DNA of 64,000 nucleotides. Source: an uncultured Bacilli bacterium (GTDB lineage Bacteria; Bacillota_I; Bacilli_A; RFN20; CAG-631). Location: NCBI GenBank assembly GCA_934201705.1, contig CAKPXF010000011.1:1-64000 (forward strand). The letters are read 5' to 3'. This document shows, one piece after another, positions 43,887 to 52,711 of this stretch. Each line of letters opens with the position of its first letter. Positions within the stretch are counted from its first letter, which is position 1. Both the position numbers and the translations under genes were made by a program. The notes beneath the pieces are model-generated. The model had not been told where the DNA came from. It made no database searches and saw only the letters and a program-made list of their open reading frames with translations.

Positions 43887-44428
43887 TGGATAGTGTCGCA
43901 TCTCGTTATGCTATTGCTCTTTTAAGTGTTGCAAGAGATAACAATCAAATTAAAGAGTACAATAGTGAGGTTGAATCAATAATAAACATTATATTAAATA
44001 ATAAAGGATTTATTTCTTTATTAAGTAGCTATGATATTAAAACAAACGAAAAGAAAGAAATACTTAATAAGGTTTTTAAAAATAGAATAAATCAATATAT
44101 TTTAAATTTAATGTGTGTTGTTGTTGATAATAATAGATGTAAATACCTTCTTGATATTTTAAAGGAATTTGATCGTATTTCCTTAAATGAATTAAATGTT
44201 AAAAAGGGAATAATTTATACAACAATAAAACTTACAAAACAGCAAATAGAAAAAATAAATGAAAAGGTTTCAAAAATATTAAAAGCCAATGTCTATTTAG
44301 TGAATGAAATTGACACTAAATTAATTGGTGGCTTTAAAATAGTTGTTGATGATTATATTATTGATGATTCATTAAAATATCGATTAATGAATTTAAAAGA
44401 TGAAATATCTTTAAAGAAAGGGGAATAA
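43886..44428 (+). CDS. atpH: ATP synthase F1 subunit delta
   Basis: This subunit joins the peripheral stalk to the top of the F1 head. It has 180 residues, the usual length. The N-terminal six-helix domain opens with S-R-Y-A-I-A-L. The C-terminal part has the conserved K-L-I-G-G-F-K-I near 148-155, followed by D-D-S-L-K-Y-R-L near 164. It overlaps the atpF stop by one base and is followed by atpA after four bases with the site AAAGGGGAA between. Divergent sequence is normal for this subunit; synteny makes the call firm. Confidence 0.92.
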   Translation: MDSVASRYAIALLSVARDNNQIKEYNSEVESIINIILNNKGFISLLSSYDIKTNEKKEILNKVFKNRINQYILNLMCVVVDNNRCKYLLDILKEFDRISLNELNVKKGIIYTTIKLTKQQIEKINEKVSKILKANVYLVNEIDTKLIGGFKIVVDDYIIDDSLKYRLMNLKDEISLKKGE

Positions 44429-44432
44429 ATTA

Positions 44433-45944
44433 ATGGAAATTAAAGTAAATGAAATTAGTGCCCTTATAAAAGAACAAATAAAAAATTATGAAAACAAGAT
44501 TGAATTGTTAGATACCGGAACAGTTATGAGCGTTGGTGATGGGGTAGCCGTAGTTAGTGGCTTAAAAAATGCTATGCTTTCAGAACTTGTTATGTTTCCT
44601 AATAATATTTTAGGAATGATTTTATCATTAGATGAGGATTCAGTTGGTGTTGTTATTTTTGGTGATGACTCTAACATTAAAGAAGAAGATATTGTTACTA
44701 GAACAAAAAAGATTGTTGAAATTCCAGTAGGTGATGGCTTTTTAGGAAGAGTTGTTAATCCTCTTGGTCAACCAATTGATGGGCTTGGAAAAATAGAGTC
44801 AAATAAAACTCGTCCAATTGAAAGAATTGCTCCAGGTGTCATTACTCGTCAATCAGTTAATACCCCTTTACAAACAGGAATTAAAGCTATTGATTCGATG
44901 ATTCCAATTGGAAGAGGACAAAGAGAATTAATTATTGGTGATAGACAAACAGGTAAAACAGCTATTGCTATTGATACAATTATTAATCAAAAAAATAAAG
45001 GTGTTAAATGTGTTTATGTAGCCATTGGTCAAAAGGCCTCAACAGTTGCTCAGGTTGTTGAAAAACTAAGAGTTCATGGGGCTTTAAGCTATACAACAAT
45101 AGTTTCAGCAACAGCAAGTGAAATGGCGCCACTTCAATATATTGCACCTTATTCTGGCGTGACTTTAGCTGAAGAGTGGATGGAGCAAGGACAAGATGTT
45201 TTAATCGTTTATGATGATTTAAGTAAGCATGCGGTTGCTTATAGAACATTATCATTATTATTAAGACGATCTCCTGGCCGTGAGGCTTATCCTGGTGATG
45301 TATTCTATTTACATTCAAGATTACTTGAAAGAGCAGCAAAGCTATCACATGAATATGGTGGTGGTTCAATTACTGCATTACCAATAATTGAAACACAAGC
45401 CGGTGATATTTCAGCATACATCCCAACAAACGTTATTTCAATTACAGATGGACAAATATTCTTACAAGCCGATTTATTTGCTTCAGGACAAAGACCTGCA
45501 ATCGATACTGGACTTTCAGTGTCTCGTGTAGGAAGCGCTGCGCAAATTAAAGCAATTAAGCAGGTTTCTGGTACAATTAAAATTGAACTTGCAAACTATC
45601 GTGAATTACAAGCCTTTGCTCAATTTGGATCAGACTTAGATAAAGCAACCAAAGATGTATTAGATCATGGTGCTAAGGTTTATGAGCTATTAAAGCAAAA
45701 GCAATATGACTTAATGGATGTTTATGATCAAGTGCTACAATTATTTACAGCTAAATATAGATATATTAAAAAGGTGCCACTTGAAAAAATTAATGATTAT
45801 GAAAGCTCATTATTAACATATATGCATGCTAATTATCAAGATGTAATTGAAGATATTAAGAAAAATGAAAAAATTACTGATGAAACATTAAATAAATTAA
45901 AAGAAATAATTGAAAAATTTACAGATGATTATGTAAATGAATAG
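44433..45944 (+). CDS. atpA: ATP synthase F1 subunit alpha
   Basis: This is the non-catalytic nucleotide-binding subunit of F1, 503 residues. The Walker A is G-D-R-Q-T-G-K-T near residues 170-177, preceded by D-S-M-I-P-I-G-R-G-Q-R. The arginine finger region is in S-V-S-R-V-G-S-A near 363-370, followed by the family signature P-A-I-D-T-G-L-S-V-S upstream of it. C-terminal residues (about 380-503) are the helical domain. No internal TGA occurs and length is normal, which supports the standard reading of stop codons in this genome. The next gene follows after the ribosome site AGGAGGTG. Confidence 0.98.
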   Translation: MEIKVNEISALIKEQIKNYENKIELLDTGTVMSVGDGVAVVSGLKNAMLSELVMFPNNILGMILSLDEDSVGVVIFGDDSNIKEEDIVTRTKKIVEIPVGDGFLGRVVNPLGQPIDGLGKIESNKTRPIERIAPGVITRQSVNTPLQTGIKAIDSMIPIGRGQRELIIGDRQTGKTAIAIDTIINQKNKGVKCVYVAIGQKASTVAQVVEKLRVHGALSYTTIVSATASEMAPLQYIAPYSGVTLAEEWMEQGQDVLIVYDDLSKHAVAYRTLSLLLRRSPGREAYPGDVFYLHSRLLERAAKLSHEYGGGSITALPIIETQAGDISAYIPTNVISITDGQIFLQADLFASGQRPAIDTGLSVSRVGSAAQIKAIKQVSGTIKIELANYRELQAFAQFGSDLDKATKDVLDHGAKVYELLKQKQYDLMDVYDQVLQLFTAKYRYIKKVPLEKINDYESSLLTYMHANYQDVIEDIKKNEKITDETLNKLKEIIEKFTDDYVNE

Positions 45945-45956
45945 GAGGTGTTATTT

Positions 45957-46805
45957 ATGGCAATGAATCTTTTGCAGACAAAAAATAGAATTCGTTCTGT
46001 TGCTTCAACAAAAAAGATAACAAAAGCTATGGAACTTGTTGCTACCTCTAAATTAAAAAAAGCTAAAGATTTAAATTATAAGTTAACACCATATAAAAAT
46101 GAAGTTTTTGAAATTATTGCTTATTGTGCAAACAATGTATTAGATAAGGATTATAAGTATTTTAAAGAAAATAAAAGCGATAAAACATTAAATATTGTTA
46201 TTACTTCAACACTTGGCTTATGTGGTGGCTATAATATAGCTGTTGAAAAGTTTGTTAATGAAAATGTAAGTAAAAATGATGATTTAATTGTTTTAGGAAG
46301 TAAGGGTGTAAGGTTTTTTACGTCAAAAGGTTATAATATTGTAAAATCATTTACAGAGCTTCCATCATTTAATTTACAAGAATCAATTTCTAGCGTTATA
46401 GGTCAGTATGTAATTGATAATTTCTTAAATTTAAAGTATAAAAAGGTTAATTTAATATATACAAAATTTATTAATTCACTAACCTTTGAACCAACAAGTA
46501 TGCAATTACTACCAATTACCTCATTAGTTGAAGTAAAAAAGATTAATAAGGAATTATTACTTGAACCTTCTGCAGAGGAAGTATTAGATACTTTAGTTCC
46601 ATTTTATATTGAAACGTCAATAAAAACATTACTTTTTGAATCAATGCTATCTGAACAAGCGTCTCGTAGAACTGCTATGGAAAATGCTACAGATAATGCA
46701 ACAGAATTGGAAGAAAATTTACTACTTGAATATAATAAATCAAGACAAGCAGCTATTACTCAAGAAATTACTGAAATTTCAGGTGCTGCTAATGCTATAA
46801 AATAG
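45957..46805 (+). CDS. atpG: ATP synthase F1 subunit gamma
   Basis: This is the central rotor shaft subunit, 282 residues. The N-terminal helix has R-I-R-S-V-A-S-T-K-K-I-T-K-A-M-E, and the C-terminal helix ends E-I-T-E-I-S-G-A-A-N-A-I, the universal gamma signature. The Rossmann-like middle includes S-T-L-G-L-C-G-G-Y-N near 83-92. The start is ATG 45957, six bases after AGGAGGTG (45943-45950). A GTG at 45948 lies inside that ribosome site and is not used. The gene ends with TAG, which overlaps the AGGAGG site for atpD. Confidence 0.97.
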   Translation: MAMNLLQTKNRIRSVASTKKITKAMELVATSKLKKAKDLNYKLTPYKNEVFEIIAYCANNVLDKDYKYFKENKSDKTLNIVITSTLGLCGGYNIAVEKFVNENVSKNDDLIVLGSKGVRFFTSKGYNIVKSFTELPSFNLQESISSVIGQYVIDNFLNLKYKKVNLIYTKFINSLTFEPTSMQLLPITSLVEVKKINKELLLEPSAEEVLDTLVPFYIETSIKTLLFESMLSEQASRRTAMENATDNATELEENLLLEYNKSRQAAITQEITEISGAANAIK

Positions 46806-46818
46806 GAGGTAATAATTC

Positions 46819-48219
46819 ATGGAAAATGTATTATGGGGTACTATTTGTCAAATACAAGGTCCAGTTGTTGATATTAAGTTTACTGATGAGTTACCAGGAC
46901 TTAGAACAGCAATTGAAATAGAAAATAATGGCCAAAAGCTAGTTGTTGAGGTTGCTCAACATGTTGGCGATGATACTGTAAGATGTATTTCAATGGGCCC
47001 AACTGAAGGCTTAATAAGGGGCTTAAAGGCTAAGGCCTTAAATGAACCAATTATGGTTCCTGTTGGAAAAGAAACACTTGGCCGTTTATTTAACGTTTTA
47101 GGTGAGCCAATTGATGGAAAAGGAAATGTTGATGCTAAGCTTAAATTACCAATTCATAGATTAGCTCCAAGTTATGATAAGCAAAATACTAAGGCAGAAA
47201 TTCTTGAAACTGGAATTAAGGTTATTGACTTACTTTGTCCATATGCAAAGGGTGGAAAAATTGGACTTTTTGGTGGAGCAGGCGTTGGAAAAACTGTTTT
47301 AATTCAAGAACTAATTAATAATATAGCTACTCAACATGGTGGTATATCAGTATTTACAGGTGTTGGTGAAAGAACTAGAGAAGGTAATGATTTATATCAT
47401 GAAATGAGTGAATCAGGAGTTATTAATAAAACATGTTTAGTCTTTGGACAGATGAATGAGCCACCAGGAAGCCGTATGAGAGTTGCCCTAACAGGTCTTA
47501 CTATGGCTGAATATTTTAGAGATTACCAGCATCAAGATGTTTTATTATTTATAGATAATATTTTTAGATTTACACAAGCGGGGTCTGAAGTTTCAGCATT
47601 ACTAGGAAGAATGCCTTCAGCTGTTGGCTATCAACCAACACTTGCAACAGAAATGGGACAGCTTCAAGAAAGAATTACTTCAACTAAAGATGGTTCAATT
47701 ACATCAGTTCAAGCAGTATATGTTCCAGCTGATGACTTAACTGACCCAGCTCCAGCTACAACATTTACTCATCTTGATGCTAAAACTGTTTTATCAAGAG
47801 ATATAGCTTCATTAGGTATTTATCCAGCAGTTTCGCCACTTGAATCATCAAGTAGAATGCTAGATCCTGAAATTGTTGGCCAAAAGCATTATGATGTTGC
47901 TTCAAAGGTTTTACAAATTCTTCAACGTTATAAAGAACTTCAAGATATTATTGCTATTTTAGGTATGGATGAGTTATCAGAAGAAGATAAGCAATTAGTA
48001 AATAGAGCAAGAAGAATTAGAAATTTTTTATCACAACCATTACATGTTGCTGCTCAATTTCAAGATATTCCAGGAATTTATGTTAGTGTCAAGGATACTG
48101 TTGATTCATTTGCTGATATTATTGATGGTAAATATGATGAATATCCAGAGCAAGCATTTATGTATGTTGGAACTGCTAAAGATGTTGTAGAAAAAGCAAA
48201 GAAATTGGAAAATAATTAA
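46819..48219 (+). CDS. atpD: ATP synthase F1 subunit beta
   Basis: This is the catalytic subunit of F1, 466 residues. The Walker A P-loop G-G-A-G-V-G-K-T lies near 152-159, and the catalytic glutamate is in G-E-R-T-R-E-G-N-D near 183-191. Walker B is L-L-F-I-D-N-I-F-R near 243, and the family signature P-A-V-S-P-L-E-S-S-S lies near 336-345. The DELSEED lever loop appears as D-E-L-S-E-E-D near 383-389, fully intact. The AGGAGG site is ten bases upstream. The epsilon gene follows after one base. Confidence 0.98.
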   Translation: MENVLWGTICQIQGPVVDIKFTDELPGLRTAIEIENNGQKLVVEVAQHVGDDTVRCISMGPTEGLIRGLKAKALNEPIMVPVGKETLGRLFNVLGEPIDGKGNVDAKLKLPIHRLAPSYDKQNTKAEILETGIKVIDLLCPYAKGGKIGLFGGAGVGKTVLIQELINNIATQHGGISVFTGVGERTREGNDLYHEMSESGVINKTCLVFGQMNEPPGSRMRVALTGLTMAEYFRDYQHQDVLLFIDNIFRFTQAGSEVSALLGRMPSAVGYQPTLATEMGQLQERITSTKDGSITSVQAVYVPADDLTDPAPATTFTHLDAKTVLSRDIASLGIYPAVSPLESSSRMLDPEIVGQKHYDVASKVLQILQRYKELQDIIAILGMDELSEEDKQLVNRARRIRNFLSQPLHVAAQFQDIPGIYVSVKDTVDSFADIIDGKYDEYPEQAFMYVGTAKDVVEKAKKLENN

Positions 48220-48220
48220 C

Positions 48221-48622
48221 ATGAAATTAAAATTAAAAATCATTGATTTAAATGGCGTTTATTTTGAAGGTGATGTTGATTTATTAAACATCACAATTGC
48301 CTCAGGTAATGTTACTATCTTAGCTAATCATTTACCAATTATTTCAAAAATTTCAATATCACACGCTTATATTAAAAATGATGGCGTAATTAGTGAATTT
48401 GCTATAGCTGGCGGAACATTATTTAAGGATGAAAATGAATGTAAAATAATTACACCAGCTATTGAGATGGCTAATGAAATAGATTTTGAAAGAGCGACTA
48501 AAGCTAAAAATAGAGCAGAAGAAAGACTTAAATCACAAGATAGTGATATAGATATTAAAAGAGCTGAAATTGCGTTAAAAAAGGCAATTAATAGGCTTTC
48601 ATTAAATAAGCATGATAATTAA
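48221..48622 (+). CDS. atpC: ATP synthase F1 subunit epsilon
   Basis: This rotor subunit couples the shaft to the c ring and can inhibit ATP hydrolysis. It has 133 residues. The N-terminal beta sandwich contains L-N-I-T-I-A-S-G-N-V-T-I-L-A-N-H-L-P-I near 27-45, with the characteristic N-H-x-P. The two C-terminal helices begin at D-F-E-R-A-T-K-A and end with I-N-R-L-S. It starts one base after the atpD stop without a strong separate ribosome site, so coupling is likely. Its last codons overlap the start of the next small gene by 11 bases. Confidence 0.95.
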   Translation: MKLKLKIIDLNGVYFEGDVDLLNITIASGNVTILANHLPIISKISISHAYIKNDGVISEFAIAGGTLFKDENECKIITPAIEMANEIDFERATKAKNRAEERLKSQDSDIDIKRAEIALKKAINRLSLNKHDN

Positions 48623-48815
48623 AGTTATTCATTTATGCTGCTTAGTTTTAGCACTTATTATTTCACTATTTGTTTCATTATCAATTGATTTTTCAAAATT
48701 TATTAAAGCCAAAAGCAATGTTGATTATTATTTAGCAACTTTTGCCATATGTGCAGCTCTTACATACTTAATTGGAGAATTTTTATTTACAATAACAACA
48801 TTATTTATAAATTAA
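48612..48815 (+). CDS. Small DUF1146/YwzB-like membrane protein
   Basis: This 67-residue protein has two transmembrane helices (about 5-24 and 41-64) joined by a short polar loop with D-F-S-K-F-I-K-A-K. Length, topology and position immediately after atpC match the DUF1146 (YwzB) family, which occupies the same place in Bacillus. Function is unknown. It overlaps atpC by 11 bases and its stop codon begins the operon terminator, so it is the last gene of the atp operon. Confidence 0.6.
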   Translation: MIIKVIHLCCLVLALIISLFVSLSIDFSKFIKAKSNVDYYLATFAICAALTYLIGEFLFTITTLFIN

Positions 48816-48846
48816 GAGATAGAAAAGTAATTTTATCTCTTTTTTT
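48814..48846 (+). terminator. Terminator of the atp operon
   Basis: AAGAGATA (48814-48821) pairs with TATCTCTT (48834-48841) around a 12-base loop, followed by an unbroken T run to 48846. It overlaps the last stop codon of the operon. Confidence 0.88.
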
Positions 48847-48847
48847 C

Positions 48848-48876
48848 GTATAATCACTTCAAAAATTGTTAAAAAT
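48848..48876 (+). promoter_or_regulatory. Candidate promoter of the SpoIIQ-like gene (sigma-F-like)
   Basis: GTATA (48848-48852), 15 bases, then GTTAAAAAT (48868-48876) fits the Bacillus sigma-F pattern (GywTA, about 16, GGnrAnAnT) except at one -10 base. TATAAT at 48849-48854 is an alternative sigma-A -10 for the same gene. The sigma-F start would fall very close to the GAGGTGA ribosome site at 48883, leaving almost no leader. That counts against it. Confidence 0.3.
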
Positions 48877-48896
48877 GTGTATGAGGTGAAAATATA

Positions 48897-49568
48897 ATGA
48901 ATTCATTAATAAAAAGAATAGGTACATGGTTTAAAAAATCAGCTTTTGGAGTTATATTAACATCAGTATCCTTAGTTTTTGTAATATGTGTTGGCTTGGT
49001 AATTAGTAATTCGAATACATCACCAGTTTCAAAAACATCAAATACTAGTGTTGAAGTAGCTGAATCAGATAAAAATTTAGAAGATAGTAGTAGTAATAGC
49101 CAAATGCAAGTTGAAGAAAAAATTAGAATGCCTTTTATGGTAAATGCTAAAATATCAAGATACTTTTTTGACTCATCAGATTCAATAGATATTAAAAGCC
49201 AAGCTTTAATAAATTATGATAATAAATTTGTTCCATCAATTGGGGTTGATTATACATTTAACAATGAATCATTTGCTGTTGTTAATGCGTTTTCAGGAAC
49301 TGTTGTTGAAAAAATAAATGATAGTTTATATGGATTATCTATTGTGGTTGAAAATAAAGAAGGCTTAAGAGCACATTATTGTGGTTTATCAAATGTTAAT
49401 GTAATGGTAAATGACAAAATAAATAATGGACAGACTATTGGAAAATCAGGCACTTCAATAATTAATGCTAATTTAGGTAATCACTTACACTTTGCTGTTG
49501 AACTTAAAGATAAGTTTGTTAATCCATTAAAGCTATATAACAAAACAATTAAAGAAGTAATTAAATAA
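48897..49568 (+). CDS. spoIIQ: SpoIIQ-like membrane-anchored degenerate M23 protein
   Basis: This protein has 223 residues. One N-terminal membrane helix (about 15-37) is followed by a low-complexity linker and an extracytoplasmic M23/LytM domain (about 78-212). Of the metal ligands, Asp118, His196 and His198 (H-L-H-F) are present, but the first His is Ser114 (V-P-S-I-G-V-D). Bacillus SpoIIQ has the same loss and serves as a scaffold binding SpoIIIAH across the engulfment septum. The preceding S-R-Y-F-F-D-S-S-D-S-I also resembles SpoIIQ. Its position after atpC-DUF1146 recalls the Bacillus atp-ywzB-spoIID-spoIIQ neighbourhood. A role in sporulation is inferred; other sporulation genes are not in the window. 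Confidence 0.7.
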   Translation: MNSLIKRIGTWFKKSAFGVILTSVSLVFVICVGLVISNSNTSPVSKTSNTSVEVAESDKNLEDSSSNSQMQVEEKIRMPFMVNAKISRYFFDSSDSIDIKSQALINYDNKFVPSIGVDYTFNNESFAVVNAFSGTVVEKINDSLYGLSIVVENKEGLRAHYCGLSNVNVMVNDKINNGQTIGKSGTSIINANLGNHLHFAVELKDKFVNPLKLYNKTIKEVIK

Positions 49569-49580
49569 ATATCATGACTT

Positions 49581-49603
49581 GACTAGATAAATCTAGTCTT
49601 TTT
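49581..49603 (+). terminator. Terminator of the SpoIIQ-like gene
   Basis: GACTAGA (49581-49587) pairs with TCTAGTC (49592-49598) around a four-base loop, followed by TTTTTC. It is a compact, canonical intrinsic terminator 13 bases after the stop. Confidence 0.9.
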
Positions 49604-49731
49604 CTTGCCATTTTTTTTGATAAAGGTGTTTATAACTAATTAAATATTTACAAATACTCATAAAAAAAATATAATAAATATGAATAGCAAATAAAATATT
49701 AATAATATTAATATTAAAAAGGAGAAAAACT

Positions 49732-51165
49732 ATGAAAAAAAACTTATTAAAATTGATTTTAATTGCTTCAACTATTACATTATTAGGTGCTTGTAATAAT
49801 AATAATAATAATAACAATATAACTAATAGTAATGAACAACAATCAACTAATGATACATCTGGTGAACAAAGAGAAGAATTTATTGTTGAATTAGATAGAA
49901 CAATTTTTGTAAAGGGTGATACTCTTAATGAAAATAATGTTTTACGATTTGATAGATGGAATGAAACTTTACAATCATATGGTGCATTAAATGTTGGAAT
50001 TGCTGGAGTAGCTTGGAGTATTTCAAGATTACCTGTAGAATGTCCAAATGGTGAAGTTGAGCTTACACTAAAAAGAGGAATTGTTTCTACAACTACAAAG
50101 GTATACTACTATGATAGCCTTGAAACAGCAGCTAAAAATACTAAAATTGATATTCCTGAGGATGCAAGTAATTATTTAGATTCTAAAAAATATGTATTCA
50201 CATCAGGATCTAAAAAAGGAAAATTAAAATTTGAAGCTATTGAAGCAGAAGATGGTTTGACTATTGACTTATATTCTGCAAAAACACCAAAATATTATAA
50301 TAGTAAGCTTCCAACTCAAAACTGGACTTCTAGTGAAATGTCAATTTGGAATGCAGCTGGTAAAGTTGTGGCGACTTATGATGAAACTAAATTTACAATT
50401 CCTCATTTCGAAGAAAATGGAAAGGTAATACCAAACACTACTTATTTACCTACTTATGACCCAGCTACAACAAACGCAAAGCAAAATGAACATATGTATG
50501 AAATAATTGTAGATGGTACAGGGCATGTTGCATATTTTGCTAAAGTAAACTGGTTAACACCTGTTGATATTGCCCTAACTGAAAATAATCCAAAGCCAAA
50601 ATATTGGTCTTACTATAAAGATTATAAAGCTAATCCTGCATTTGTATTTGCTCCTGATTTTGATGAAAATGATGAAGAGAAAAAATATAATTATGAAAAA
50701 GTAATTCCTGAAGGTGGATTTTGGATTGTAGCTTCATGTAATAATAGTCAAGCACAAGCAAACTTTACAGCAATTGATTATTTATATAGTAAGATTGCGG
50801 GAATTGATAATACTAGAGTTTATGGAGATATTAATAAAATTTGCTTAACAATGACTGATAATGATGCTTCAAAAGAAGAATCATTTAATAAAGCTGTTAT
50901 AAGCTATGACGTTCCTGAAGAGGGAAATTTAATGTCAGTTTCATTAACTTCACCAGCTGATACATATCAAAAATATTTCTATTATAATAAAAAAGCAAAT
51001 GATTTAAAAGATGAAGCTTTGATTGCTAAAGGGCAAGAAATCTTTAATGCTTTAGTATTACAAACTCTTCCAGATGTTAAAAAGGAACCAGCTTTATATA
51101 AATATTATCAAAGCCAAACAGAAACATTGCTAGCTGAATGGATTAATGCAATGCCTAAAAAATAA
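49732..51165 (+). CDS. Lipoprotein of unknown function
   Basis: I do not recognise this 477-residue protein. The signal peptide ends in L-L-G-A-C with the lipidated Cys near residue 21, immediately followed by eight Asn and a Ser/Asn/Thr-rich linker to about residue 48. The mature part begins with a beta-rich segment (about 53-125, with F-V-K-G-D-T-L) that recalls bacterial Ig-like domains. A longer region rich in Trp, Tyr and Asp follows (about 130-400), then a helical C-terminus ending in W-I-N-A-M-P-K-K. It is transcribed alone, with AAAAAGGAG before the ATG and its own terminator. A surface ligand-binding role is likely but unproven. Confidence 0.6.
   Translation: MKKNLLKLILIASTITLLGACNNNNNNNNITNSNEQQSTNDTSGEQREEFIVELDRTIFVKGDTLNENNVLRFDRWNETLQSYGALNVGIAGVAWSISRLPVECPNGEVELTLKRGIVSTTTKVYYYDSLETAAKNTKIDIPEDASNYLDSKKYVFTSGSKKGKLKFEAIEAEDGLTIDLYSAKTPKYYNSKLPTQNWTSSEMSIWNAAGKVVATYDETKFTIPHFEENGKVIPNTTYLPTYDPATTNAKQNEHMYEIIVDGTGHVAYFAKVNWLTPVDIALTENNPKPKYWSYYKDYKANPAFVFAPDFDENDEEKKYNYEKVIPEGGFWIVASCNNSQAQANFTAIDYLYSKIAGIDNTRVYGDINKICLTMTDNDASKEESFNKAVISYDVPEEGNLMSVSLTSPADTYQKYFYYNKKANDLKDEALIAKGQEIFNALVLQTLPDVKKEPALYKYYQSQTETLLAEWINAMPKK
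49795..49818 (+). repeat. AAT trinucleotide tract encoding poly-Asn
   Basis: Eight consecutive Asn codons (six AAT, one AAC, one AAT) follow the lipobox Cys of the lipoprotein. As a trinucleotide repeat, slippage would change linker length without a frameshift. It sits at the usual place for a flexible spacer between membrane anchor and folded domain. Confidence 0.8.
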
Positions 51166-51177
51166 ATGAAATAATTT

Positions 51178-51204
51178 TAAAAAGCTACATTTTGTAGCTT
51201 TTTA
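51178..51204 (+). terminator. Terminator of the lipoprotein gene
   Basis: TAAAAAGCTACA (51178-51189) pairs perfectly with TGTAGCTTTTTA (51193-51204) around a TTT loop, and T-rich sequence continues. The 12-bp stem with flanking A and T tracts could also work on the - strand. Confidence 0.9.
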
Positions 51205-51227
51205 TTTTATAAAAATGACGTATGATT

Positions 51228-51236
51228 TGTTATAAT
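51228..51236 (+). promoter_or_regulatory. Extended -10 promoter of rmuC
   Basis: TG-T-TATAAT with the hexamer at 51231-51236, 24 bases before the ATG. An AAAGGAAG ribosome site lies between. No clear -35 is present. Confidence 0.6.
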
Positions 51237-51260
51237 TAAGTAGTAAAGGAAGCGAAAAAT

Positions 51261-52643
51261 ATGAAAATTCATGAAATAATAAGCATAGCAATAATAGCTA
51301 TAATTCTGCTATCAAATATAATAATACTTATAGTATTATTTAAAACTAAGCATTTATCTAAAGATAATAATAGTAATGATGCAGCACAAATAATATCAAA
51401 TATAGAGCAAATAAACACAAAAATGAATGATTTAAAAAACATTTGTGAATATTTAAAGGAAGCAAATAATTCCTTTCAAATAAGCTTAATAAGAATAAAT
51501 AATGAATACAATGAAAAATTATTAATAAAAATGCAATCATTAAATGATTCATTAATAAAGCAACAATTAGACAATGTTTTAAAACTTGATAATTCATTTA
51601 AGGATATAAATAAATTAGTGAATGATAATAATGAAAAATCTATAAAGTCGCTGAACGAAAGATTAAATGAATTTACATCAATTTTAAAAGAAAAAGTTGA
51701 TTTAATTGACAAAAATGTTGTTACTAATTTAGAAGGAATAAGGAAGGACAATAATGAAAAACTAGAGAAAATCCAAGGCGTTGTTGATGAAAAGCTACAG
51801 CGTGTGCTAGAAGAAAGATTAAACAATTCTTTTAAAAACGTTATTGAACAAATAAGTGGAGTAAATAAAACTATTGGTGAAATAAAAAATTTGGCAAGCG
51901 ATGTCAGCTCACTTAAAAACGTCTTTGCTAATGTGAAGATTAAAGGAATTGTAGGTGAAGTTATTTTAGGTAATTTAATTAAAGAAATATTAGCCAAGGG
52001 CCAATATGATTTAAATGTTAAAACTAAAAAAGGAAGTAATGATGCTGTTGAATACGCAATAAAAATGCCAAGTAATGATGGGAGTTTTATTTACTTACCG
52101 GTTGATTCGAAGTTTCCAACAGAATCATATAATAAGATTTTAAATGCTATTGAAAGTAATGATAAGGATGCGATTGATAATGCTAGAAAGGAATTAAAAA
52201 GCAATATTAAAAAATTTGCAAGTGATATAGCAAATAAGTATATTGATGAGCCAAATACAACAGGCTTTGCTATAATGTTTTTACCAATTGAAGGATTATA
52301 TGCTGAGGTTATTAATATGGACTTATTTGAGGAATTGCAAAGAGATTATAAAATATGTGTTTGTGGTCCATCGACGTTCTCTGCATTATTAAATGCTTTA
52401 CAAATGGGATTTAAGACGTTGATAATTCAAAAAAAGAGTGCTGAAATATTTAAGCTTTTAGGGGCCATAAAAACAGAATTTAATAATTTTGCTGATGCTC
52501 TTGAAAAAACTCAAATAAAAATGGATCAAGCAGGTAAAGAATTAAATAGCTTAGTAGGTGTAAGAACTAGAGCAATTAGAAAAAAATTAAAAGATGTTGA
52601 AGAATTAGATGAAAATGAAAGCAAAAGTATTTTAAAATCCTAA
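51261..52643 (+). CDS. rmuC: DNA recombination protein RmuC
   Basis: This is a membrane-tethered nuclease-like protein that limits inverted-repeat rearrangements in Escherichia coli. It has 460 residues: an N-terminal membrane helix (about 5-28), a long coiled coil rich in Asn, Lys and Glu (about 35-215), and the RmuC domain (about 225-430). That domain contains K-G-I-V-G-E-V-I-L-G-N-L near 232, P-V-D-S-K-F-P near 276, E-G-L-Y-A-E near 350 and G-P-S-T-F-S-A-L-L-N near 372. These fit the PD-(D/E)xK-like family core. Length is normal. It stands as a single gene with its own promoter. Confidence 0.93.
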   Translation: MKIHEIISIAIIAIILLSNIIILIVLFKTKHLSKDNNSNDAAQIISNIEQINTKMNDLKNICEYLKEANNSFQISLIRINNEYNEKLLIKMQSLNDSLIKQQLDNVLKLDNSFKDINKLVNDNNEKSIKSLNERLNEFTSILKEKVDLIDKNVVTNLEGIRKDNNEKLEKIQGVVDEKLQRVLEERLNNSFKNVIEQISGVNKTIGEIKNLASDVSSLKNVFANVKIKGIVGEVILGNLIKEILAKGQYDLNVKTKKGSNDAVEYAIKMPSNDGSFIYLPVDSKFPTESYNKILNAIESNDKDAIDNARKELKSNIKKFASDIANKYIDEPNTTGFAIMFLPIEGLYAEVINMDLFEELQRDYKICVCGPSTFSALLNALQMGFKTLIIQKKSAEIFKLLGAIKTEFNNFADALEKTQIKMDQAGKELNSLVGVRTRAIRKKLKDVEELDENESKSILKS

Positions 52644-52711
52644 TAATACACAAACAACATTTAAAATGTAAATTTCCTGTAAAGGAAAATATTTATTTTT
52701 ATTTTTGATAA

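Noticed and set aside
45004..45369. A 121-codon open frame on the - strand inside atpA
   Set aside because: atpA is unmistakable on the + strand; the antisense frame has composition typical of a shadow.
51476..51997. A 173-codon open frame on the - strand inside rmuC
   Set aside because: It mirrors the Asn/Lys/Glu coiled coil of rmuC, giving Phe/Leu/Ser-rich antisense. No ribosome site or homology was seen.
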